From the NCBI RefSeq assembly GCF_014861485.1, contig NZ_JACZHT010000005.1, positions 149,939-213,938 of the forward strand: DNA of 64,000 nt, in the 5' to 3' direction. Source of the DNA: Phaeovibrio sulfidiphilus (GTDB lineage Bacteria; Pseudomonadota; Alphaproteobacteria; Rhodospirillales; Rhodospirillaceae). Below are positions 57,670-64,000 of this stretch, piece by piece. Both the position numbers and the translations under genes were made by a program. The notes beneath the pieces were generated by a model. The model was given only the letters and a program-made list of their open reading frames with translations. It made no database searches and was not told the DNA's origin. The stretch's first letter is position 1, and the number at the start of each line of letters is the position of its first letter.

Positions 57670-58880
57670 GCCCCGAGACCCCGCTCCCGGACACCCGCAC
57701 CGCCGCAGGCACGGCTGGCCCCGCCTCCGCGGGCATGCCCCCCGCCCCGGGGATAACCGCTGCCGCCTCGGGCGGGGCGCCCGCCGCCCCGGGCACCGTC
57801 CCTTCGGAAACAGACGACGCCACCCGCCTGCGGATCATCGAGGCCATGCTGTTTGCCTCCCGCGTGCCCCTCACACCGGCGGACCTGGCGACCCGGTTCC
57901 CCGAGGGCACGGACATCGGCGGCCTGCTGACCGAGTTGCAGGACCACTACCGGGGCCGGGGCGTCGAACTGGTCGCCATCGGGGAGCGCTGGTCCTTTCG
58001 CACCAGCCCCGATCTCTCGTGCTGGCTGAGGGAGGAGCGCGAGGAGGTCCGGAAGCTCTCCCGCGCGGGCGTGGAGACCCTGGCCGTCATCGCCTACCAC
58101 CAGCCCGTCACCCGGGCCGACATCGAGGAAATCCGAGGCGTGGCCCTCTCGAAGGGAACCCTGGACACGCTTCTGGAGGCCGGCTGGATCCGGCCCTGCG
58201 GACGCCGCCAGACCGTGGGACGGCCCCTCATGTGGGGCACGACCGAGGCCTTCCTGGACCACTTCTCCCTGGAGTCCCTGGAGGATCTGCCGGGGATCGA
58301 GGATCTCCGGGCTGCGGGGCTTCTCGACGTTCGCCCGGCCCTCGCCGCCTACGGCGCGCGCGGCGCCCTGTCCGCGGACGATGCCCTGGAGGATGTGGAA
58401 AAGCACGGCGTGCTGACCGGTCAGGCCGGGGCGGACGGCGACCCGGTCCAGCTGGACCTTCTGCGCCCGCCGCCGGTGGACCCGGACGAGGACGATCTCC
58501 TGATTTTGGAGGACGACGGGTTCCTGAACCCCAAAGATGACGGGTTCCGGGACAGGGAGGCCGCCCGCGCCGGGGCCCCGGACGACGGCGCACCCGCGCT
58601 CCGTCCCGGCGACGGGGACGAGGACGATCTCCTGATTCTGGAGGATGACGGATTCCTGGACCCCAAAGATGACGGGTTCCGGGACAGGGATACCGCCCGC
58701 GCCGGGGCCCCGGACGACGACGCACCCGCGCTCCGTCCCCGCGACGGGGACGAGGACGATCTTCTGATTCTGGAGGACGACGGATTCCTGGACCCCAGGG
58801 ACCGGGGCTTCACAAAGGCCGGGGCATCGGGATCGGGACCGGACGCGGACGCCGAGGTGCCGGAGAGCGAGGAACACTGA
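57666..58880 (+). CDS. scpB: Segregation and condensation protein B with acidic tandem repeats
   Basis: The 404-residue protein has the ScpB winged-helix pair (about residues 50-215, with LRIIEAMLFASRVPLT, LAVIAYHQPVTRADIEEIRG). Its C-terminal ~130 residues are three copies of a 44-residue unit (DEDDLLILEDDGFLDP, then KDDGFRDR and an Ala/Pro-rich part), strongly acidic. This tail is not part of known ScpB function and makes the protein much longer than the usual ~200 residues. The repeats are nearly identical at DNA level. Confidence 0.88.
   Translation: MSPETPLPDTRTAAGTAGPASAGMPPAPGITAAASGGAPAAPGTVPSETDDATRLRIIEAMLFASRVPLTPADLATRFPEGTDIGGLLTELQDHYRGRGVELVAIGERWSFRTSPDLSCWLREEREEVRKLSRAGVETLAVIAYHQPVTRADIEEIRGVALSKGTLDTLLEAGWIRPCGRRQTVGRPLMWGTTEAFLDHFSLESLEDLPGIEDLRAAGLLDVRPALAAYGARGALSADDALEDVEKHGVLTGQAGADGDPVQLDLLRPPPVDPDEDDLLILEDDGFLNPKDDGFRDREAARAGAPDDGAPALRPGDGDEDDLLILEDDGFLDPKDDGFRDRDTARAGAPDDDAPALRPRDGDEDDLLILEDDGFLDPRDRGFTKAGASGSGPDADAEVPESEEH
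58485..58803. repeat. 132-bp tandem repeat inside scpB
   Basis: The unit begins GACGAGGACGATCTCCTGAT at 58485 and recurs at 58617 and 58749 (third copy shortened). The period of 132 bp is 44 codons, so the reading frame is kept. The copies are highly similar. Confidence 0.9.
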
Positions 58881-58968
58881 GCGCCCGGCCGCGCGCCGGG
58901 GGCCCCGCGCCTGCCGGTCCCATGCCGGTCGCAGAGGGGGGCTACCGGGCTACCGGGCTGAAGCTGAG

Positions 58969-59100
58969 CAGGTTCCGGGGCAGAGGCGCCGCAGGTTTTG
59001 GGGCTGCCCCCCCTGGCCACCGGAGAACCCCTCCCCCAGACCCGCGCCGCAGCTTCCGGGTCTGGAACGACGCAGGTTCTGGGACAGAGGCGCCCCAGGT
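58969..59100. repeat. 28-bp direct repeat between scpB and the next gene
   Basis: A unit starting CAGGTTCCGGGGCAGAGGCG at 58969 recurs at 59073 (104 bp later) with a few changes, in the gap between the convergent scpB and secreted-protein genes. Confidence 0.6.
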
Positions 59101-59106
59101 CCCGGA

Positions 59107-60351
59107 CTAGAGGCCCCGGCGTTTTCCAAAGCCCGGCGGAGACACAGCCGGGGTGCTGCCGGAGGCTCCGCCCTCGGACCCCGAAGACACCGCACTGTCC
59201 TCCGAAGGGGGCGCTGCAGATCCGTCGGTCGCGGCAGACCCGTCGGCTGGTGTCGCAACCGCCCCACTCTCCCGGGACGGTGTCCCGGCAGCCTCGGGCG
59301 CCGCACTCACCGGGGGCTCGGCCCCCTTGGGCGCATCGCCAGATGGGCTGGTCACGGCACCGGGGACCACCCCGCGTCCCTTGCCGCCGGCGGGGGGGAA
59401 CGCTCCCCCGCTGGTTCCGGACCCGGACGCGGCACCGGCCGCGGGCGCAGGCCCGACACCGGCCGCGGCCGCAGCGCCCGAGGGAACGTCCGCCGAACCG
59501 GCCTGGGCGGCCCTCGGCGTCCCCGGCTTGGGCACGGGAACCCGCGGAGGCAGACCGCCGCGTTTGGCGCAGTCCTCCAGAGCGTCGAGCGCCTCGGGAA
59601 CCCCGTAAAGGTTGAATGTCCTCTCCCGGCCCCCACCCGAGAACACAACACGGCTGGCCCCCGCAAGACCCGCGCGGAAGGCCGGCCAGTCCGGAAGCTC
59701 CAGACGCAGCACGTCCCCCCGGGACAGGGCCGGAACGGACACCGCCCGCCCCTTGTCAAAGGCGTAGGTACCCTGCCGGGGGTCCGCCATCGCCGAGGCC
59801 ACGGGCCCCGCTGCCGGAGGTTTTTCCGCCGTCCCCCCCGCTGCGGCCCCCGGTGCCGCGGGCGTATCCACCACCACCGCAAGGGCGCGAAGATCCCGCG
59901 ACAGGGTGAAGGTCAGCAGCACCGAGCCCTTCTTTGAAAAGTAGGGGTTCATCATCTGGCAGTGGGAGTAGCGGCCGGCGGCGTCGGTCTCGACGGAAAT
60001 GAACCAGCCCTCCACCTGCACCATCTCCCGGATCTCCTCACGGGCCTGGGACCGTGCGGGCGCCTGGGTCCGTGCCGGGACCTGGGCCCGGGCCGGATTC
60101 TGTGACTGGGCTTGTGGGCGCGACTGGGACTGGGCCTCGGGGGCCGGAGAGGCCGCCACGTTTTGGGCCCGCACCTCGCCGCCCGGGCCCGCAACAAGAG
60201 CCGCCACAAGGCCGCACAGGCCCAGGGACCGGAGGGGTGCCCGAAAGGACCGGAGGGGCGCTCCAAAAGACCGGAGGGGCCCACCACACCGGGACAGGCG
60301 AGGGGCCCGGCGCACACGATCCGCCAGGGGATCAGGGACAGCCTGCACCAC
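59107..60351 (-). CDS. Secreted protein of unknown function with an Ala/Pro/Gly/Ser-rich tail
   Basis: The 414-residue protein has a basic N-terminus with a repeated APLRSF motif and a signal-like hydrophobic stretch ending VRA-QN (about residue 62). A Gln/Ala/Pro-rich linker follows, then a domain of about 150 residues (VEGWFISVETDAAGRYSHC, PYFSKKGSVLLTFTLSRD, ALDALEDCAKRGG) with two cysteines that may pair. The last ~140 residues are low complexity. The domain resembles IalB/periplasmic families only loosely. It starts with GTG at 60351, 3 bp after the upstream gene. Confidence 0.65.
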   Translation of the reverse strand: MVQAVPDPLADRVRRAPRLSRCGGPLRSFGAPLRSFRAPLRSLGLCGLVAALVAGPGGEVRAQNVAASPAPEAQSQSRPQAQSQNPARAQVPARTQAPARSQAREEIREMVQVEGWFISVETDAAGRYSHCQMMNPYFSKKGSVLLTFTLSRDLRALAVVVDTPAAPGAAAGGTAEKPPAAGPVASAMADPRQGTYAFDKGRAVSVPALSRGDVLRLELPDWPAFRAGLAGASRVVFSGGGRERTFNLYGVPEALDALEDCAKRGGLPPRVPVPKPGTPRAAQAGSADVPSGAAAAAGVGPAPAAGAASGSGTSGGAFPPAGGKGRGVVPGAVTSPSGDAPKGAEPPVSAAPEAAGTPSRESGAVATPADGSAATDGSAAPPSEDSAVSSGSEGGASGSTPAVSPPGFGKRRGL

Positions 60352-60354
60352 GGG

Positions 60355-60780
60355 CTAGATCCAGCCCCGGGGACTGGTCATGGGCCGTGCCTGCATGAAA
60401 ACCCGGAACCCCTTGAAAACTCGAAAAATGTAGTAAAGCCCAACCAGCAGGAACAGAAGGGACGCCAGCGCATTGGTGGTTTCATAGCCCGCCAGGACCA
60501 CAGCGACCAGGAAGCCGCACAGGGTGATCACGAAGGTGCGCACCAGCCAGGAGGAGTGGCTCTCGTAGACCGTGCCCCTGGAGGCCTCCCGGGCCATCAG
60601 AAGGACACCGACGCCCGCCACGGCGCTCAGGTTCAGGACCAGGCCCCAGGGCCCGACAAGGTTCAGCAGGACGCCTGTCAGCATCCCGATCAGAAACAGG
60701 CCATAGGCTATGAGAACATAGCCCCTCACCGTTCCGGGGTTGGAAGTCGAGGGGGTTTCAGGATCCCTGGGTGTCGTCAT
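60355..60780 (-). CDS. DUF4870-like small membrane protein
   Basis: The 141-residue protein has four predicted membrane helices (about 18-40, 43-62, 79-99, 104-122) with the start GYVLIAYGLFLIGMLTG. It resembles the DUF4870/Tic20-like group. Function unknown. GGAAGG precedes the ATG; the frame extends upstream without support. It is closely followed by the secreted-protein gene. Confidence 0.7.
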   Translation of the reverse strand: MTTPRDPETPSTSNPGTVRGYVLIAYGLFLIGMLTGVLLNLVGPWGLVLNLSAVAGVGVLLMAREASRGTVYESHSSWLVRTFVITLCGFLVAVVLAGYETTNALASLLFLLVGLYYIFRVFKGFRVFMQARPMTSPRGWI

Positions 60781-61033
60781 GTCAACCGGCCTTCCGCAAA
60801 AGGGTGTCGAGGGTCTGGAACCGTACCACAAATCGCCCGGGAAGAAAGGGGGCAACCGCACGTTTCTGACGGATCCGCGGGCGGGCAGCCGGGCTGGGCG
60901 GTGCAGAAGGCAGGCGACAGCGCCAGACCCACCGCCAGACCCAACGCCGGACCACCACAGGGCTCCGGCACGGGCACACCGTGCGCCCGTCACGGTAACG
61001 CAGGGCCGCGGAGTGTCAGGGCCGGTTTGCCCC

Positions 61034-61741
61034 TCACCTGTGGTGGCCCGGGCACCCCGGGCCGCCGCCTCCCGCCGTCGGGCCGGGGCCTTCCGCCGCC
61101 GGGTCGCCGACCCCGGACAGGTCCGAGGCCGTGTCCAGCATCCGGAGGAAGACCTCCTCTTCCTGGGCACCGGAGATCGCAACACTGCGGTTGAAGATGA
61201 AGCCGGGAACGCCCCGGACTCCCCGGCTCTGGCACTGGTTGCTTTCCATGAGCACCGCGACCACATCGTCGGCGCTGCGCAGGCGCTTCTCCACGACGTC
61301 CCGCTCGAGCCCCTGCTCCTCGCCGATGTCCACCAGGGTTCCGGTGAGGGTCAGATCCCGCCCCTCCTCGAAAAACGCTCGAAACAGGGCCTCCACCAAC
61401 GCGTCGCGCTGCTCGGGCGTCTCGCCCAGGCGCACAAGGCGGTGCGAATCCACCGTGTTCGGAACCCGGGTGATGAGATCAAAGCGCATGTGCACGCCCA
61501 CCTCGGCCGCCGCCTCGCCAACCGCTTGGAGAACACGGGCCACCTTCCCGGGCTCCCCGAACTTCCCCTCAAGGAAGCTCTCCCAGCTCTGCCCGCCCCG
61601 GGGCAGGTTGGGACTGAGAACAAACGGCCGCAGCTTGACCGTCTCCACAAGGGACGGCCGCTTTTTCAGAGCCCGCTGAAAGCGGCGCTTTCCAATAAGA
61701 CACCAGGGACACCCGGTATCAAAAACGTACTCAACCAGCAT
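61034..61741 (-). CDS. DsbA-family oxidoreductase (FrnE-like)
   Basis: The 235-residue thioredoxin-fold protein has FDTGCPWCLIGKRRF with the CPWC redox centre near residues 11-14, and the insertion and cis-Pro region (GVRGVPGFIFN) of the DsbA/2-hydroxychromene isomerase family. There is no signal peptide, so it is cytoplasmic like FrnE. ATG 61741 is preferred to the in-frame GTG at 61747. A Gly/Pro-rich tail ends it. Confidence 0.85.
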   Translation of the reverse strand: MLVEYVFDTGCPWCLIGKRRFQRALKKRPSLVETVKLRPFVLSPNLPRGGQSWESFLEGKFGEPGKVARVLQAVGEAAAEVGVHMRFDLITRVPNTVDSHRLVRLGETPEQRDALVEALFRAFFEEGRDLTLTGTLVDIGEEQGLERDVVEKRLRSADDVVAVLMESNQCQSRGVRGVPGFIFNRSVAISGAQEEEVFLRMLDTASDLSGVGDPAAEGPGPTAGGGGPGCPGHHR

Positions 61742-61821
61742 GACCACCCCCCACCTGTTGACGTGGCCGGCCGATCAGGACGCAACATCCGGACCGGACA
61801 GACACGGGCCGACAATTTCGG

Positions 61822-61850
61822 TCGACACCCAACATGTTGCCATTTATAAT
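61822..61850 (+). promoter_or_regulatory. Consensus-like sigma-70 promoter of the 154-residue hypothetical gene
   Basis: TCGACA (61822-61827) and TATAAT (61845-61850) lie exactly 17 bp apart; five of six and six of six bases match consensus. Such a strong match is rare in this window. Confidence 0.75.
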
Positions 61851-61914
61851 TGAATAAACCGGATCTTTTGTAGATTCTCCGGAACGGCCTGTCCAGAGAA
61901 GAAAGGGCCGAGCC

Positions 61915-62379
61915 ATGGCAGTTGCAGCCCAGCGCATCGTACCCGCATCGACCGGGTTCGCCAACACAGCAAACACACGTTTCGGAGACGGCGTCCGCGC
62001 GTCCTCCGCCAGTGTGGAGTTCACGCCTGTTACGGCCGCAGAGGGCTCCCGCGACATCTCCCTGCGCGACCAGGGCCTCCGCAACGACAACTGGGGCGCC
62101 TGGAAACAGAACCAGTCCGCGCCCGTGTCCCCCGAGATCCCGGCCCGGGACGGGCGGGTCTATGTGGACACGGTCTTCCTGTGCAACGCCGACGCCCGGA
62201 CCCTGTTCAACGCCCACCTGGCCCAGGCGGAGGCGTCAGCGCCTCCGGCCAACGATGTGTTCCCCAGGAACCTCCGATTCCAGCGGGCAAGCGACACCTA
62301 CGAGAAAAATGCCCGAACCCTGCAGGCGGCCTTTGTGGGACTGCACCCGGCGGGCTTCTCGGCCATGCGCATGCTCTAG
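61915..62379 (+). CDS. Hypothetical protein driven by a strong promoter
   Basis: The 154-residue protein is not recognised. It has no membrane helix or signal. Codon use (G/C at most third positions) supports a real gene. A middle segment (VYVDTVFLCNADARTLFNAHLAQ) may be helical; a second conserved-looking region is FQRASDTYEKNARTLQAAF. AAAGGG precedes the ATG and a consensus-like promoter lies about 65 bp upstream. It is divergent from the DsbA-family gene. Confidence 0.7.
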   Translation: MAVAAQRIVPASTGFANTANTRFGDGVRASSASVEFTPVTAAEGSRDISLRDQGLRNDNWGAWKQNQSAPVSPEIPARDGRVYVDTVFLCNADARTLFNAHLAQAEASAPPANDVFPRNLRFQRASDTYEKNARTLQAAFVGLHPAGFSAMRML

Positions 62380-62588
62380 CCCCCGCCGGGGTCGCCAACG
62401 CCCGCGACACGCCGCCGGAGGCTCCGGAGAGTGGCCCCACCGGCGGGCCAGCGCTCGCAGAACACCGAACCCCGACGCGTCGGAGCAACACGCACCCACC
62501 GGCGGGCCTGCACTCGCAGAACACCGAACCCCGACGCGTCGGAGCAACACGCCCCCGCCGGGGTCGCCAACGCCCGCGACACGCCGCC
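62379..62588. repeat. Nested direct repeats downstream of the 154-residue gene
   Basis: A unit of about 38 bp (CCCCCGCCGGGGTCGCCAAC and on) occurs at 62379 and again at 62551. Between them a 59-bp unit (CCCACCGGCGGGCC and on, with CGACGCGTCG palindromes) occurs at 62436 and 62495. The rest of 62380-63011 shows no gene. Confidence 0.8.
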
Positions 62589-63011
62589 GCCCACAGCTCC
62601 GAAGACAGTGCCGCCGAGGTCGCCCGCGGTCCCGATGCCGACCCCGTCCGCCTGGTGTCCCTGTCCGCGCCGTGCCCGCCCGCGGTCCTAAAAGGCCGCA
62701 TCCTGCCCGATGTCTGCGCCCTCCCCCCGCGATCCTGAGCGGTCACCCTGCCTGCCTGCGGTACCGAACGGCCACCCCGCCGTCCCCGCAACCCGACCAC
62801 GATCACCCCAAACGGCTTGCCGCCTGCCTGTCCCCCGGGCCTGCCCGCCATTTTCGATCCCGCCACGCCCTGAGAGATGGCAGGCCGCCCCACAGTCCGG
62901 GAGCCCGCCGCGCGGGGGCTCCCGGTCTCCCGGCCCGGAAACTGGACACGAACAACCCCGGCGAGCATACTGCCCCGGCACCGACGTCTTCCATACCGGG
63001 AACGAAACGCC

Positions 63012-63620
63012 ATGCCCCACCCCCACAGCCCCGCGCGCGGGCCCGTCCTGGCCTCCGCTCTCCTGTCCCTGCTGATTCCTGTGCTCATTGCCGGCATGCT
63101 GCTGCTCAACGCCGCCACCTGGACCCTTCCGGACCTGGCTTCCGCCGACGCGAGATACGGCCTCTCCTTTGCCCTGTCGGACCGCCTGATTGCCTCGGGT
63201 GCCGTCGATCCGGCCTCCCTGTCCTGGTGGCAGACCGCCGGAGCGGTCGTGATCTCCAGCCTGCCACTTCTGGTCCTGGCCTCAGGGCTTCTGCACCTGA
63301 GACGCCTCTTCCGGCACATCGCACGCACCGGCCACATGTCGCTTGCGGCGCCCTCCCAGCTTATGAGGCTCGGGACGGCGCTTCTGCTCTGGGCCCTGAC
63401 GACGTTTGTCTGTGAACCGCTCCTGTCGACCTGGACAACCCTCCAGGACGAGGAACGGCTCCTGTCCCTGAGTGTTGGCCCCTCGGATCTGGCCGCCCTT
63501 TTTGCCGGAGTCTGCCTGGTTGTTCTGGCCCGGGCCCTGCGGGCCTCCGTGCAAACGGCACCCGCACGACACCCCGGACTCGCCCGGGCACAGCGGACTG
63601 CCGGGTCGTCACCCGTCTGA
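63012..63620 (+). CDS. DUF2975-like membrane protein
   Basis: The 202-residue protein has four membrane helices (about 11-34, 74-96, 116-137, 157-176) and resembles DUF2975 proteins (LLHLRRLFRHIARTGHMS, RLGTALLLWAL). These are often paired with a small XRE regulator, which is not seen here. Start at 63012 with a weak GGGAACGA site; the frame continues upstream through the repeats and is not used. Confidence 0.75.
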   Translation: MPHPHSPARGPVLASALLSLLIPVLIAGMLLLNAATWTLPDLASADARYGLSFALSDRLIASGAVDPASLSWWQTAGAVVISSLPLLVLASGLLHLRRLFRHIARTGHMSLAAPSQLMRLGTALLLWALTTFVCEPLLSTWTTLQDEERLLSLSVGPSDLAALFAGVCLVVLARALRASVQTAPARHPGLARAQRTAGSSPV

Positions 63621-63912
63621 GACAGGCCCCGGCTCCGTGACCGGGCTACCCTCTGAGCGGGCCGCGCCCCGGGAGCGTCGGGCCTCCCCGTCGCCCGGTC
63701 GGACCTCCCAGGCCCCGTGAGCACACGCCAGGAACCCGGGATCGGCAAGCCCCCGGATGTGCGAAGGGGCGCAGCGCCCTGTCCGGACACGCTGCCCCTC
63801 GCGTTAATATTCGCTGACACCGCCCCCCGTCACGCCAGCTGTCCGGACGGGGGAGCCGCCGCGGGAGACAGGCCGGACGCACCGGCCCGGACAGGCGCCC
63901 CAGATCAGGGGC
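63621..63912. other. Intergenic region without recognised features
   Basis: GC-rich sequence between two convergent genes. A short AT-rich patch (GTTAATATTC near 63800) is the only notable point. Confidence 0.4.
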
Positions 63913-64000
63913 CTATTTCTTCGCGGGCGGATACAGGACGTGGTGCCACCACGACGTCCCCACCATCGCCAGACCCGCCGCAACGTGCGCGATCGCCGCA
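63913..64000 (-). CDS. C-terminal end of a protein running off the window
   Basis: The last 28 codons on the minus strand read AAIAHVAAGLAMVGTSWW and end in HHVLYPPAKK before TAG at 63913-63915. Codon use is that of a real gene, and the segment looks like a membrane helix followed by a short polar tail. Too little is visible to name it. Confidence 0.5.
   Translation of the reverse strand, partial: AAIAHVAAGLAMVGTSWWHHVLYPPAKK

Noticed and set aside
57411..58877. 488-codon antisense frame opposite scpB with repeats
   Set aside because: Its repeats are the mirror of the scpB tandem repeats, and scpB has a recognised domain and normal gene order.

Overview
The window is very GC-rich bacterial chromosome and almost certainly comes from an alphaproteobacterium, most plausibly a member of the Rhodospirillales. 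The evidence is the FliX flagellar regulator (known only from alphaproteobacteria), a DUF3576 lipoprotein, the single-cysteine alphaproteobacterial form of DksA, the metX-metW pair beside chorismate mutase/hisC/tyrA, and the dgt-argS-SPOR-nagZ-scpAB order. No tRNA, rRNA, CRISPR array, prophage or complete insertion sequence was seen. The only RNA gene is the small SRP RNA.

Layout. 1-1.1 kb: 5' part of a secreted beta-helix/autotransporter-like gene (minus strand) behind an AT-rich leader. 1.6-5.5 kb: an operon for a biotin-dependent Na+-translocating decarboxylase, best read as methylmalonyl-CoA decarboxylase (mmdA-D-C-B), with a perfect palindrome in its promoter region. 5.6-8.8 kb: recR-ybaB-dnaX and the SRP RNA. 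8.9-10 kb: an XRE regulator and a gene-free stretch. 10-15.9 kb: methionine (metXW) and aromatic/histidine (chorismate mutase, hisC, tyrA) biosynthesis. 16.4 kb: a small methyltransferase between two nearly identical terminators. 17.4-28.4 kb: minus-strand block of cysS, gltX, nadE, terC, holA, lptE, leuS and a DUF3576 lipoprotein. 28.8-31 kb: tyrS and a family 9 glycosyltransferase. 31.4-36.4 kb: an accessory redox cluster (SDR, RibD-C reductase, cyclophilin-like lipoprotein, Tat-exported aldo/keto reductase) with a divergent LysR regulator. 36.5-40.2 kb: ilvE and an OmpR/EnvZ-type two-component pair. 40.3-41.1 kb: an AT-rich orphan membrane-protein gene that looks foreign. 41.4-48.7 kb: flagellar genes flgI-flgJ-flgN-flgK-flgL under a sigma-54-type promoter, with fliX divergent. 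48.9-58.9 kb: dksA, dgt, argS, a SPOR protein, nagZ, an M50 protease, scpA and scpB. 59-64 kb: envelope and hypothetical genes.

How the parts fit. Most genes are housekeeping: translation, replication clamp loading, chromosome segregation, LPS transport, peptidoglycan recycling and amino-acid synthesis. The parts that are specific to this strain are the Na+ pump operon, the LysR-linked redox cluster, the foreign membrane gene, and many short tandem repeats. The repeats sit in intergenic regions and also inside leuS and scpB, where their unit lengths keep the reading frame. Three intrinsic terminators share an unusual conserved GTTTGCG tail.

Starts were chosen by family alignment from memory and by visible ribosome-binding sites, and no database search was run. 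Names of families are recognition calls; functions of the orphan genes are left open.
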